Assembly (NCBI GenBank): GCA_934045075.1
Contig: OW203727.1
Location: 24,069,311-24,133,310 of the forward strand
DNA from: Yponomeuta sedellus
Taxonomy: Eukaryota; Arthropoda; Insecta; Lepidoptera; Yponomeutidae
Length of the DNA stretch: 64,000 bases
Reading direction: 5' to 3'
The notes beneath the pieces were generated by a model. The model was not told the DNA's origin, ran no database searches, and worked only from the letters and a program-made list of their open reading frames with translations. Shown in pieces: positions 43,246-55,839 of this stretch; position 1 is the first letter of the stretch; each line of letters begins with the position of its first letter. The position numbers were made by a program, and so were the translations under genes.

Positions 43246-43615
43246 GGCTTACAGAATCTTAGTAAACCATGAATTGAAGTTCTATGATTTAATACGCACC
43301 CTGTATCCGTTCGTGCACCTCGTCGCAAGGTACGACTCTCCCGGGGCACAGGAATAAATTACTCGAAATAATTCCCGGATTAACATTTTTAATCTCCGAC
43401 GAGATGTTACGGGAATAAATTTCGGATGAGACGGGAATGGTACCGAGTTCTGTCTGGGCTAAAGCTGAGGGGGCGCTATCTTTACTCTTAATAAAGACAT
43501 TGAAATTAACTCCCAACGAAAGGCTAACTACTTACCTATCGTGACTGCCTCTAAAATTGAGAGTTTGAGTGTGGTCACCGGGTAAAAGCACCATTTCAAC
43601 TAAATACAGTCCTAT

Positions 43616-43863
43616 AAATCTATTTCGAGGCTAAAAATTCCACCCATGCCGGAACCGTATCAGCGCACTCCCAACTGAGCTAATGGCAGACTTACCGGCA
43701 TCAGTGAAATTTCGAACCTCTTTACAATACTCTCTGTATTATGTAAGTACAGGCAGCAACATCTGGCTGAAGTAATTTGCATCACTTGCAAATTACTTTA
43801 GGAATTTTTAGCCTCTAAATAGGTTTTAAAAAGTGTTTTAAATTCTGTACTTAAAAAGAATAT
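43616..43863 (+). mobile_element. Fold-back tRNA-SINE, antisense-head copy
   Basis: Exact 14-bp duplication AAATACAGTCCTAT (43602-43615 and 43864-43877). The tRNA-like head is antisense to the tail. A centre with GGCAGCAACATCTGGCTGAA and GCAAATTACTTTAGG leads to the sense body, TTAGCCTCTAAATAGG, and a variant tail. Confidence 0.92.
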
Positions 43864-43995
43864 AAATACAGTCCTATTTATTAAAAAAACACAATTCCTG
43901 AAGATACTATAAGAACGCTGTGATTTCAAGATTTTCCCTAATTTTATGGAATAGCTGAAATTATTTTTGCGATTGATAATTTTTTTTGCGATTGA

Positions 43996-45171
<1,176 letters not shown>

Positions 45172-45175
<4 letters not shown>

Positions 45176-45408
45176 ATTCACGGACATATTACACAGATCT
45201 CGTTAGCCCTATACTAAGTACAACTAAATGACTTGTGTTATAGGTGCTAACTTGACGATAGATTTAATACAATAAATACATAGTTAACATCCAAGACCCG
45301 AGACAAACTAGCAAAGTTCGTTTCCTAGTTTGACCCGGCCGGGGATCGAACCCGAGACCTCCCGTTTTACAGTCAGCGTGCTAAACCCCTGCGCCACCGA
45401 GGCCGACT
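45172..45408 (-). mobile_element. tRNA-headed SINE, family C
   Basis: Reverse strand: a tRNA-like head at 45335-45405 (CGGCCTCGGTGGCGCAGGGG, B box GGTTCGATCCC), then the body with GTCTCGGGTCTTGGATG and GACTTGTG...GTCATTTAGTTG, then ACGTGAATATTTA and the tetranucleotide tail. Copies at 54225-54475 and 63085-63260. Confidence 0.8.
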
Positions 45409-45637
45409 TAAATTATGGAGTTCGTATGGACAAGTAGAGCTGCGCACTTTTGGATGCGAGTGTAGAAATTGTTACACCCTGTACATGTCACCCTGTATGG
45501 TCCAAATTGTATATACTGAACTACTCAGCAGATGTGGCAGAGCGAGGAATACAGTTGGTGAACATTACAGGTATTCATTGCCCTTATTATTACAATAATA
45601 TTTTTGGCTTCATAACTTCGAAATCTAAGGTCACTTT

Positions 45638-45762
45638 GTTTTACAATCATCCACCAACACGGACTTGGCCCCAGTGGTGTAGTATGGCCTAACCTTCCTG
45701 CGATGCAGTAAGAAACTCGTGCCCCAGCAGTGGGGACATACCAAGGGTTGCTATCATCTAGG
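45638..45762 (+). mobile_element. 5S-derived SINE, 3' half
   Basis: GGACTTGGCCCCAGTGGTGT, CTGCGATGCAGTAAGAAAC and GCCCCAGCAGTGGGGACATA. Confidence 0.65.
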
Positions 45763-45764
45763 TA

Positions 45765-46400
45765 TTTAATGTAGGTACACTCCTATTTATTTTTTCAATG
45801 TCCTTAAAATCATCGTTTTGCGACAGTTCTGGTCGGAAATTTCTTTAGAAATACCCGATCAATACACCACTCATTTATATATTATGCGCTTACGTTTAGT
45901 GTAAATAATTGTTTCTTTGCATACAATAAAGGATAATCAGTAAGGTGGTACTTTCACCCCCGACTAGCTGAGAACACAACAAAGAAAGTAAACAGAGATA
46001 CCCAAAACGATACAACGGCAGTAAGCCTATTCGGCTAATCAGATAAGCCCCCAGTGCAGCGAGGTAGCAACACAGTCGGCGAAACATTACCTAATAAGGT
46101 AAACAGGGAAAACATCGTGAGCAAACCCAATTCCCGCTGAAGGAAAAAAAAACCTTTATTATCACTGGTCCTTATCAGAGGTACGTCAATTTACTTCTGC
46201 CCCAAACTAAACCATTCTAGTCTGACACTTGTGTTAAGGAAAAATAGTACTTAAAGTCATGCTGTTAAGGTCCAGACAGGTGTGAATAGCAGAAAAGTGC
46301 GAGGGGACAATGTCCAGGCGTGTATCTTCACGGGCATTGACAAGGTAGGGCTGATCGTATAATCCCCATAAAATAAGGTGGTGGAAAACTGAAGACACAC
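45765..46400. other. Intergenic, nothing firm
   Basis: The reverse frame at 45896-46087 is hydrophobic (LCCYLAALGAYLISRIGLL) but short and has no gene context. Confidence 0.3.
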
Positions 46401-46422
46401 CGAGAGGAATTCTCTTTCAGAA

Positions 46423-46683
46423 TTATACTCTTTTTAATGCACCAACCCGTGCTAAGGAAAATTTAAAAAAACCTATTTAGAGGCTAAAGTGATGCAAATT
46501 ACTTCAGCCAGATGTCGCTGCCTGTACGTAATACAGAGAATATTGTAAAGAGGTTCGAAATTTCACTAGTGCCGGTGAGTCACCCATTGGCTCAGTTGGA
46601 AAGAGCGCTGGCACGGACAGCCAGAGGTCGCGGGTTCGAATCCCGACATGGGTGGAATTTTTAGCCTCTAAATAGGTTTTTAA
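46423..46683 (-). mobile_element. Fold-back tRNA-SINE, long antisense-head copy
   Basis: Duplication AATTCTCTTTCAGAA / AATTCTCTTTCGGAA (46408-46422 and 46684-46698, one mismatch). Tail at the left, then ATGCAAATTACTTCAGCCAG, GTACGTAATACAGAGAATAT, the full tRNA-like head and body to AATAGGTTTTTAAA. Confidence 0.92.
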
Positions 46684-46699
46684 AATTCTCTTTCGGAAA

Positions 46700-49065
46700 T
46701 AAAAAAAATAGTTTTTCAACGTAAAGAATTTACATTCTGTTTGTTGAATTTCATTAATGTACAACGTAAGTCGATGCCTTAGTGCCGATATGAAGTGGAA
46801 ATAAAGTCAGCGAAAAAAAAAACTCTGCTCTGACCTCTGTTCTTATATCATCCTATAACTTATACATCAGTTGTTACTGTAACGACACCTTTTTATTAGC
46901 TGGCCGGTAAAACCTGTTGCCTAGATTTTGAATTGTTTAAAGGAAGTTATTATGTTTTACTTGGCTGTGAGTCGATCCCGAGTCGGGCTAGGGCATCAAT
47001 GAAAATAGAGAATAAAAATTGATATTATGAGTGCTAAACTATCTGCATGGTAATGTTCCTTTTACTTTCAAAGTCCAAGTTACCTATCCATATATTAATA
47101 TTTTTTCCTTATTGCAAATATTATTATGCTTATCTGTTTATTTTTTAGTTTCTTTGTTATTTAAATGCTTTTAGTAAAATGGCCGCCAATTGTACTATAT
47201 TTTTATATAATTTCTTTTACTGTGATTTCTGTAAATTAAAGAATATTTTAACTTAGTTTCTGTGATGTGAAATCAGAAATCAATAATTTATTTCGACATA
47301 AGGAATTTACATTAATTTAGCTGAATGTACTACGTTGCCGCTCCATAGTACATTACAGCGCCGCTGAAATAAAAACTAAAGTCCCAGTCTAGTAAGTAGG
47401 TTTTAATAAATTATTGACCTCGCTCTCCTTTTATGAAAAAAAAAAGATTCAATCCAATCTCTGATAGTAGAGCGCAAGAAGAAAATCAAAATAAACCAGT
47501 ATGTGTTCAGTGTGCCTCGGACTTTAGTCTCAATATAATCCGATGTCCGGCAGCGTCGGTATCTAAAAGTTCCGTCTCACCGGACGCGGGTTTATGGCCC
47601 ACTACCAGTGCTGCCAGCATAGCATTTTAAAATCCCCACCCCAAAAAGCACTCTCCTCTTACCATAATTAGCAAATTCATCGAAATTCACACGATATCCT
47701 AAAAAACATGATTAGCGTCAGCTGCCAGTAATAGACTTTAATGAAGCGAAAAAGTCTCTGACTACACCTCTAGGCGTGAGTTTATGTATGTTTTTTTATT
47801 TGATGGCATTTTGATTGTTCACGTTTACAGAATGTTTGTTTTTACGCGACTGCGTCAGAAAAAGGGTTATGTTTTTCAAGTGTATGTATGCGTGTCTGTA
47901 TGTATGTATGTACCTATAAATAGTTTATTTTTTTCTGTTTATTGATAGAAAATCTACTAATAACACCGTAACAGTCGTGCGTATAGCAATGAAGAAAATA
48001 CTATGCAATAGAGTTTCCTTACAAATCATTAAATTGTCTCTATTACTTCAACCCAAATAACGTATTATAAATCCAAATTCCTTGCAAACAGGAAAACGAA
48101 TTTCCCGACTGTTGGCAACACTACATACCGCGCTAAATGGCTCCCTACCTTCTCTATATCATGCTGTGAGACGTTAAATAGCCTTTACCTTGGCCGTTCC
48201 TCCTAAAGAGCCTCTTTACCCCTTGCGGCCCGACGATAAGAAAATAAGGGGAAGTCTTTCGGCGCACTGCAGTTTGGACCAGGGGTAAAGACAAAATAGA
48301 TAGATACAATGGCAATATGACATATTAAGGCGCTCGCAGGTAACTAGCGAAATCGCATCACCAATGGAAAAAAATCATATGTTATTTTATAAAGCGTAGC
48401 GCCTTAATTAGCCACAACACACAAAATATAAGAAACAAAGCACGTGGCGTGGTAAATAGAATTTTTTTTGAATGAAAACTAAAAAACCGACTTGAAAACA
48501 CTACAGACTAGAATACGTAAGAACTCTTTTATAAATTATATTAAGCTAGCTAGTAAGTAAGAATTTGTGTAACAATGTTTATTTTCATAAATTAGCAGCG
48601 CCCTTGGAGGGTTTTATGTTTGTCTCCATAAATACTAATTTAAAACCTTATGTAAAAAAAGAAAGCTAATAAACGTCTCTTCTATTCTATCCATTTAATT
48701 CTATACGTATCACTTTAAAAACAACCTAATCAAGCTTCAAGGGTGCGTTTAAAATCTTAGGAGTTCCCGAGATTTCTCTAGGATATAGGGCTAATTTCTG
48801 AATTCAGAATTTCACTAATTAAATACTCAAGTAACGTTCTGTCACGCTCTTTTCTGGGAAATTCGAAGAGAAAGCAATACAGTTAACTACTTAGCAAAAT
48901 ACTCAATTTAGAAACAAGCCCATCATTATGTCGTTGTATCTTAATTTTGTGACTCCAAAGTCACCTGTGATCACCTGTCTACCCTTACAAACAGACATAG
49001 ATTTTTTGGACGCGAGTCAACATTTTTAACTTTGGGCAATAAAACTGGATGAATTTTGTCTTGTA
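46700..49065. other. Long intergenic stretch, no gene recognised
   Basis: AT-rich with small retroposon tails near 46700-46760 and 47160-47240 (TAAAATGGCCGCCAATTGTA; a 3' tail) and short ATGT microsatellites at 47882-47915. The frame at 47433-47630 has no motif. Confidence 0.4.
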
Positions 49066-49069
49066 GACT

Positions 49070-49188
49070 TTTTGTCCGGATCTACTTACGGGTGTTGTTA
49101 TATCGGAAGAGTCCGACCAGGTTTCGCTCCGATTCGCAGAGCTTATTCAACAACACCCGTAAGTAGATCCAAACAAAAAGTCTATAAT
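49070..49188. repeat. Fold-back repeat with GTCCGGATCTACTTACGGG arms
   Basis: AGACTTTTTGTCCGGATCTA at the left is mirrored by AGATCCAAACAAAAAGTCT at the right. Inside is GTCCGACCAGGTTTCGCTCC. Related pieces are at 62690-62800 and 10982-11003. Confidence 0.7.
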
Positions 49189-49199
49189 GTGTTGTGCTT

Positions 49200-50030
49200 A
49201 CGAAAGTTTTAGTTCAAGAATTTTGTCTTTTTCGCATAGTTCACCTTTAACAATTTCCTTGAAAAAATCCTTGATTTATTGGAAGGCGGACGCTTTTCCG
49301 ATAGTTCCTGTCGGCTTTCTATTAGGTTCGGCCCGACGGGAGCTAGATCAGAGTTAACTATCTCCCTTCAGCTCTAATAGCCTTGTCCGATTAAGGTGAG
49401 CTCCTTCGAGGCGCGCGTTTAAATCTTGGACGCTTCACCTCTGAGTGTGGCCACGAAAATAGCGGGCGTCGATTTAAATATAGTCATTCTCCGTAAACTA
49501 GCAAAACAGCGGATGGGTTGGCAACTTGGCGTGAAAGAAAAGAGGCCAGAGCCTAACACTGGGCTCTATTTATGGGCTGATACAGAGAATTCTAGTTTGG
49601 GGACCAGGCGCTGACGTTGTACACTTTAATGACAGTTTTTTTTGTATTTCATTTGATTGAAACTACATAGTTTCTTTCTAATAGATCGATTCTCGTTCAG
49701 AAATCGGGTTCTACAGATTCAACTCAACTAATCACTCTTACAATCACGCACACACACACCCTCTCCTCGTGCTGTCCACATCCCAATTAAATTTAATTAA
49801 AACATTTTTTTTTGCTACTGATTGAAATGTTGCATACCTAGTTACAGTTATGAGTGAATATTAGTTTTGGCTTTATTGTCACGATAATTGATTGCAGGTA
49901 TTTTTGTAAATTTGTGATGTTGGATTTCCCAATAAATAATAATCACAATAATTTATATGTTCACTCCAGAGTTATCAGCGATCTACTTTGAACATTTTAT
50001 ACATGTGACTCTTTGAACGATACAGTAAAT
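49200..50030. other. Intergenic, nothing recognised
   Basis: The frame at 49426-49614 has no motif. A CCTAGTTTGGGG-like repeat scrap lies near 49590. Confidence 0.35.
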
Positions 50031-50039
50031 TTTCATTGA

Positions 50040-50190
50040 GCGTTTAGTCTTTGTGCATGCATGCAGCGACTATGAGTGTTGATAAAGCGAAAAAGTTTTC
50101 TTAGTATCATGGTGAATGGCAAACCCTGGTGTCTGCCTACTCCTAAGGGATGAAGGTTGTAGCTTATGTATGTATGTATGTATGTATGTG
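50040..50190 (+). mobile_element. LINE C-terminal scrap with (TATG)n tail
   Basis: TGCATGCATGCAGCGACTAT, GGCAAACCCTGGTGTCTGCC and AAGGGATGAAGGTTGTAGCT lead into (TATG)n. This is a decayed version of the LINE end at 30053-30140. Confidence 0.5.
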
Positions 50191-50194
50191 TGTG

Positions 50195-51285
50195 TAGATA
50201 ACATTTCCATAAGCGCTTGAAACTGCCTATTTCCAGTGGGCACGCTTGGCAATTAAGCCCATACTGTGCTGTGCAGTAGGACGTATGTAAGGTAGATAAA
50301 AAAATTTGGTCCCTAGCATAAAGCACTCGGTCCCTCATTTCATGGCCCCACGTCCGCCCATTAACTGCTAGGGGTCGTCTTAAGAGATTCCCGTTAAGAG
50401 GGCGCTATCTATCGGCTGTAAGATTTGTGGACTTTAGCACAATGCCCCAGCCGGCTGCCCAGCGGAGTTGATTTCAGGGCATTTGTACACCTTGACTTTT
50501 GCCCTTCGTATTCATTGAGGGCAGAAGTTGCTTAATTTATTGAACTGAGCTTGATTTAGTAGCTTAGTTCAATGCAAGATACTTTATTTCCTATATTAGC
50601 ATTACTTACCCACAGCATGACACCACTATAATCCTAGCACAGCGGTTCCTAAACTTAAGGCAATGGACCGCTATCAAACCTCTTTTATGTGACTAATGTA
50701 AAGGTTGATATCTTGTCGACTTTGAAACCGCTAAAGTAAAAAATAGAGTAGAATATTGTCAAGGTACGAGAATGGCATAGAAATATCTACTCTGATAAAT
50801 ATAAAGAGGAAATTGTAAATTTATATGTTTGTAAGTTAGTGAAAGAATTTTTGAAATCGATAATTTGATTATAATCTACACTAAAATATTATTAAAAGGA
50901 AAAGTTTGTATGTTGGGAGTAATGCTCCAAATTATGTTCAAATTCAAAAAATTCATTCATCAGTTTCAGAATAGTTCCTTAAGATGGACATAGGCCATAG
51001 TGATGTATATATTAAAATTAAACTCGACACATATCTATGGTTTTATAAATGATACTTTTTATTTTATTACCGACTAAAAGTAACTTATTTTTAGACTCCC
51101 ATAACTAATTACCTATCAAAACCTCAATTACATATTATATCTAATTGCATGTCTGTAGGCTTTTGGTTATACTGAATACGTATTTTAGTACCTATGTGAA
51201 ATTTCAAGTAACCACGAGAAATATATTACCGAATACTGTAACAAACATTTTAAAAACGACCATCAGCTTGAATAACCCCACTCAT
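50195..51285. other. Intergenic, nothing recognised
   Basis: AT-rich, no gene. Confidence 0.4.
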
Positions 51286-51559
51286 TCAGGCCAGTATTAC
51301 AGAAGCGTACTCAAGCGCCGATCTCTACTTAAGACTAGTTTTGAGTATGGATTTAATTTTAGAACGTTACTTAAGGCGAGATTCATCAAGCGCGACTCAA
51401 CTGAGTTATAGCTAATTCGAGAACGATACTTGGGTAGCAATCTCTACTTAAGTAAAGATCAAATCTGTATTTACTCAAGTGTGGTCGGAACCACGCAATA
51501 ATTACCTACATTAATATTGGGGTGATTGCATTGAAAAAATTTCACGCAACACTACCTGC

Positions 51560-51712
51560 TATGATAACCAGGCAAGGACATCACAAACATGAAAGTACAC
51601 CGAGACTGTGGCCACTTGTACAAATATAGGCCCACAGTGGGTATCGAACCCACAAGCTCGGTCTTGGTAACCAAGCGCCTTAGAGGCTAGGCCAACATGA
51701 CAGTCACAAAAG
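51560..51712 (-). mobile_element. tRNA-like retroposon piece
   Basis: GACATCACAAACATGAAAGT body and, at the right, a tRNA-like head read on the reverse strand (TGTCATGTTGGCCTAGCC; B box GGGTTCGATACCC). Distant relative of family A. Confidence 0.6.
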
Positions 51713-51824
51713 GAATAAATAAAATAATCAGTAAAACAATCTCAGCTTTTTTATTGCTCATAAAATTGGAGATAATTGAAACATATCCTATAAATCCACC
51801 GTGTTGAAGATGACTTTTTATCTT

Positions 51825-52060
51825 CATCGAGGAGGATCCTCTCCACTGCGGTGGAGTTGAAGTTTTATGTACAACGAGCAAAGTTCCTCTCCACTGTGGT
51901 GAAGTTGAAGTTTTATGTTCAACGAGCAGGTTGCTCTCCACTGCAGTGAAGTTGAAGTTTTATGTTCAACAAGCAGGTTCCTCTCCACTGCAGTGAAGTT
52001 GACTTGTTATGTTCCACAAGGAGGATCCTCTCCACTACGGTGAAGTTCCATTTTCTCGCA
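51825..52060 (+). repeat. 47-bp minisatellite, about five units
   Basis: CTCCACTG starts units at 51841, 51889, 51936, 51983 and (variant) 52030. Each holds a CTGCAGTG-type palindrome and GAAGTTTTATGTTCAAC. The frame on the reverse strand with repeated HKTSTPPQWRG follows the repeat. Confidence 0.95.
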
Positions 52061-52849
52061 CCTCGTTTCAAAACAGCGATTAATGTTCAAATTATACCAA
52101 ACCGACTATGTACAGATATTACTAAATTAAGTAAACAAACGTAAATAAACAGACAGACGTCAAGAGAATTGTGGAATTATTTTATAGCAGACATTTGTTA
52201 CGTTCCGTTCTATACTCAAAGCGAATAAATGAATTAAGAAGCGTGAACGTTTTGCTTCCTTTATATATACCGTTCGCTACAAACTAATAACTAAATAAAG
52301 AAACTTGGAACATTTTTATTTCCGAATAAATAAAAACTATTTTAGTTTCCTCTGTATATTTGACATAATTTACTAAGTTTCATCGTCACGTTTTTGTAAC
52401 ATGCGTAAAACGGAATAAAAATCTACACTTGTATTTTTCTTGTCATGGAAAACAAACTTTGATCATAGACAATCTGATTGCAGTTCTGAATCTGTACTTA
52501 AGCAGTGATTGGCTGATCTCTACTCAAGAACTGTTTGAAAATAAAGGGAGTGCTTGAGCATCGATTTAGCGCTCAAGTAATGATTGAGTGATCTGAGATC
52601 AATCTGTGCTTGAGCATCGTTCTGTAATACCGGCCTCAGTCATTTTCCTTTCGACTTATCTTCGAAGTCATGCCAATGAAACATTGCAATATTTGCTTAG
52701 TACATCATTTACTGCAATTTTCTACAACACCGTAATGGCTAGGGGAGTACAATGTGATTCAGATTTATGTGAATCAAGTTTTTCTAGATGTAGTTATACA
52801 AAGCGTTGACAAGAACCGTTAAAAATTATACTATCTGTTAAGCTACAGT

Positions 52850-52925
52850 TAAGAGAATTTTAGCCTCTAAATAAACTTTGAAAATTGTCCTCAGCACGAA
52901 TTAGTGTAACAAAAAAAAGAATATA
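52850..52925 (+). mobile_element. Degenerate fold-back tRNA-SINE 3' end
   Basis: TTTTAGCCTCTAAATAAAC, AAATTGTCCTCAGCACGAAT and an A-rich end. An old copy. Confidence 0.6.
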
Positions 52926-52982
52926 ATATTGTTAACAGTTTTACCTCTTTATTTTTTGTTTTTGTTAACAGGCAGTGGATTA

Positions 52983-53032
52983 TTATACTATTATTATTTT
53001 TATGGACTTACCCGTGCTAAGGACAAATTTAA
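52983..53032 (-). mobile_element. 50-bp, severely truncated fold-back tRNA-SINE
   Basis: Exact 12-bp duplication GGCAGTGGATTA (52971-52982 and 53033-53044). Only the 3' tail (reverse: TTTGTCCTTAGCACGGGTAA) was inserted. Confidence 0.92.
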
Positions 53033-53247
53033 GGCAGTGGATTAACAAACTTTAGTGTACGAAAAACAGGGGGCGAATATTGTAAATAAAATGTTAACTG
53101 TAGATAAATACACCTTTCAATGGAATTAGTATAGAAAACTGAACTGAAAACTGAAATAAGCAATCGAAACCAAATAAATTTATTCGTTTAAATAAATATA
53201 CGGTTCAGGCGTCTTATAGTGGTCAGGGAACTACTTTTTTTTTTGCA

Positions 53248-53614
53248 TCTACTTAAAGAGATGATTTATACAGCGTCTAGTAGTATCTTCACAGGTGAAG
53301 GGACCACTCCGACGCTGTAGTGTCTGGGACATGGTTTTATAGATGGTGTAGGCTTGCCCAGCACCTATACCATCCTGACAGCTTAGTCGGCCTAGCCCAC
53401 AGGAAAGACTAGTCAATACGTGCGGAGCCAACCAAGCCGCGGGTTTCCTCACGATGTTTTTCCTTCACCGTTAGCCTGTGGTATTGCGACTACAAATTCG
53501 CAAATGTACGTAACTTTGAAATTAAACAAAGTCATTGGTACATGCCCGCACTCGGGATCGAACCTGGGGCTCTCGCTTGCCAGTCCATGGTTCTACCCAC
53601 TGAGCTACCACCGC
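53248..53614 (-). mobile_element. Long SINE-B unit (copy 2 of 2)
   Basis: Aligns throughout with 32871-33255, apart from small gaps. Includes the tRNA-like head at the right end (reverse: GCGGTGGTAGCTCAGTGGGT). Confidence 0.75.
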
Positions 53615-53869
53615 TTCAGGGAGCTGGGAGCTGAAAGCAGGGAGCTCAGGGAACTATTATACTTAAAACAAATATGACGAATTCGGGTTGAAATCCAGAG
53701 AATCTTCTCCTTTTCTGAAGTCGGATCGAAATCTATTTATTATAGGTTGCAAGAACCATAATATTAACATAATGAAAACAGAGCATCGACAATAGACACT
53801 GAAAGCAACAACACACAATATTGTAATGGTGAGTACAATATTTTTTATATTTGTTTTTTATTACACAAC

Positions 53870-53975
53870 GAAACATTTAACAAGACATTACATAAGGAAT
53901 AACATGTACAAAGGCGAGCTTGTCTCTGAAAGAGATTTCTTCCAAGAAATCTTAAGGAGTCGGAGAGGCAGTAAA
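53870..53975 (-). mobile_element. LINE-type 3' tail
   Basis: ACATGTACAAAGGCGAGCTT and GAAAGAGATTTCTTCCAAG are the reverse of 27530-27580. Confidence 0.55.
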
Positions 53976-54053
53976 AAGCGAGTCTAGTTAAGCATGCAAA
54001 ATAGGCTACACAAACCTTAAATCACCCTTTGGTTGATTGATTAAATTCATCCT

Positions 54054-54155
54054 TATACTATTTTTATTTTTAATGTACGAACCCGTGCTAAGGAACCCGT
54101 GCGGGTTCGAATCCCGGCATGGGTAAAATTTTTAGCCTCTAAATAGGTTTTTAAA
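54054..54155 (-). mobile_element. Fold-back tRNA-SINE, short centre
   Basis: Duplication TAAATTCATCCT / TAAATTCGTCCT (54042-54053 and 54156-54167, one mismatch). The tail (reverse of TAATGTACGAACCCGTGCTA) joins directly to the mirror half GGTTCGAATCCCGGCATGGG and body. Confidence 0.9.
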
Positions 54156-54224
54156 TAAATTCGTCCTGTTAATTCAATAAGTTGGCCCTACTTCTTGACT
54201 TATTTAGAGAAACAGCATAAAATA

Positions 54225-54475
54225 AATAAGTAATAAATAAATATTCATGGACTTACTTATTACACAGATCTCGCTAGCCCTATATTAAGTACAACTAAAT
54301 GACTTGTGTTATAGGTGCTAACTCGACGATAGATTTAATACAATAAATACGTAGACAACATCTAAGACCCGAGACAAACAAGAAAAGTTCGTTTCCTAGT
54401 TTGACTCGGCCGGGGATCGAACCCGAGACCTTCGGTTTGACAGTGAGCGTGCCAAACTGCTGCGCCAACGAGGGC
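54225..54475 (-). mobile_element. tRNA-headed SINE, family C
   Basis: Same order as 45172-45408. The tail here is only a few AAT/AAAT units. Confidence 0.75.
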
Positions 54476-54559
54476 GTCAATGGTTTATTTACTTCTGTGG
54501 ATAGTTTATGCTGCACGAAGTATACGCAAGTAGAACAATATTTTTTCCCTCATCCAGGG

Positions 54560-54835
54560 GTCGGCAGGTGCGCGTAAATCAAGCGTCTAGACGCATTTTA
54601 TAGCGCAACACGCACCGGGATACATGAGTACACTATCGCTTTAGCTAGTCGCGCTGTCATGCGACTTCTAGCGCTACAAAGGTAGTGTTTTTCACGTGGG
54701 AGAGTTTTTGACAATCGTCAAAAGTTCTACAATCAAAACACTCATCCACCCTCACTCACCGTAGAATACATGAATAAGTCATCGCTTTTTGCTAGGCGTA
54801 CAGTCATGCAACGTCTAGAGCACAGAACATAAAAA
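54560..54835 (+). repeat. Two related ~150-bp units before the THAP remnant
   Basis: GATACATGAGTACACTATCG with GCTGTCATGCGACTTCTAG, and GAATACATGAATAAGTCATC with CAGTCATGCAACGTCTAG. Between them lies TTTTTGACAATCGTCAAAAG followed by TTCTACAATCAAAACACTC. Confidence 0.6.
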
Positions 54836-54974
54836 AAGAGTAGAAGTCATAAGTGGGCGGTGCCCGCGTGCCTCACATTAGCAATGTATTGCCTATGCGT
54901 AGTCGGTGACAGTTTTGTTGACTTCAGTTGCCGTGCGCTTCTAGTAAAGAAAAAATGGTGAAAACTTTATTAAA

Positions 54975-55054
54975 ATGCCTTGTTATGCTGTGTTAGAGAG
55001 CAAAAATAAAAGTTGGGGACCAAAATATACCGATCATGCCGTAACATTTCATCT
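54975..55054 (+). pseudogene. THAP-domain gene, exon 1 (decayed)
   Basis: The THAP domain is a C2CH zinc-dependent DNA-binding module at the N-terminus of cell-cycle factors and of P-element-type transposases. The exon starts at ATG and reads MPCYAVLESKNKS, then YTDHAVTFH, ending at 55054 before the donor GTAAGA. The MPC start and the VTFHLFP junction fit the family. The second zinc-binding Cys expected near residue 8-9 is missing (LESKNKS instead of GCxNxS). The frame runs without a stop into 55652-55833 when the intron is removed. Confidence 0.72.
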
Positions 55055-55651
55055 GTAAGACGTATTTCATTGTATTTTTAATTAAATTTGTAATGACATG
55101 AACACGGAAACCAATCCGAAAATGAGAAAGTGAAACCACCTTTATTTACTGGTTAATAAAGTTAAATTTTCATCGAAGAAAGTGTACATTCTCTAGAAGT
55201 TTCTGTCAAAATTTGAATTCTACTCAATTACGGATGGGGGCACACATGATAAAAATCTATCGATAATTAATTGTCTATGACGTAGTAGTCATACATACTT
55301 AACGGTACTTAGGTATTGTAAATTCCAATTCGTCTAAGTAGGTAAAATAATTATTGTTATTTTATACCTACTTCCTAAGTGCCTTTTCAAATGCTTCCGG
55401 TCGCCGTCCGGTCGCCGGGCCGGGTAAAGTAGTAATGTATGAGCTCCGGTCGCCGGCTGATCGTTGTGCATGTGAAAACTGTCATTGGAGCACAGCTAGA
55501 TCGCGATATAGTTTTTCTTCACCAGTTTATCAGTGACTGAAATATCTAAGAAACTATCAAAGTAATTTTAATCAAATACAACAGAAAACCGTGGCAATGA
55601 TACAACAATCCTCTCGGAATCAAAACAATTCGGAAGTGAGTTTTCGTTTAG

Positions 55652-55833
55652 TTTTCCTAAGAAACCGAATACGAAAGTAAAATGGATGGCAGCGATAGGA
55701 AGGCAACATTGGTTCAAAACGACAATGAGCACAATATATTCAGAGCATTTTCATAAACACTCCATAAAAACTAAAAAAGGCGGAAGACGGCACTTATGCA
55801 GCAATACCAGAAAAAAATGTGCTTCACTTCAAG
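55652..55833 (+). pseudogene. THAP-domain gene, exon 2 (decayed)
   Basis: Acceptor TTTTCGTTTAG, then FPKKPNTKVKWMAAIGRQHW, TTMSTIYSEHF and GGRRHL. This matches the THAP second half (FPxxP, W, A, R, W, xSxICSEHF, GRRxL), with the zinc Cys of ICSEHF changed to Tyr. After RRHL the family-like continuation (AAIPEKN, then VLHFK) lies in the +1 frame, so one base has been lost near 55797. A donor-like AAG/GTTAGA closes the exon at 55833. Two lost zinc ligands and a frameshift indicate a dead copy. No transposase catalytic part was seen downstream. Confidence 0.75.
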
Positions 55834-55839
55834 GTTAGA

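Larger units (their letters stand above)
51289..52635. mobile_element. Non-autonomous TIR element with subterminal motifs
   Basis: GGCCAGTATTACAGAA at the left and its near-exact inverse (TTCTGTAATACCGGCC) at the right, with TCA flanking both sides. Both ends carry clusters of CTCAAG / CTTGAG / CTTAAG words. The interior holds a tRNA-like retroposon piece and the minisatellite below. No transposase. Confidence 0.7.
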
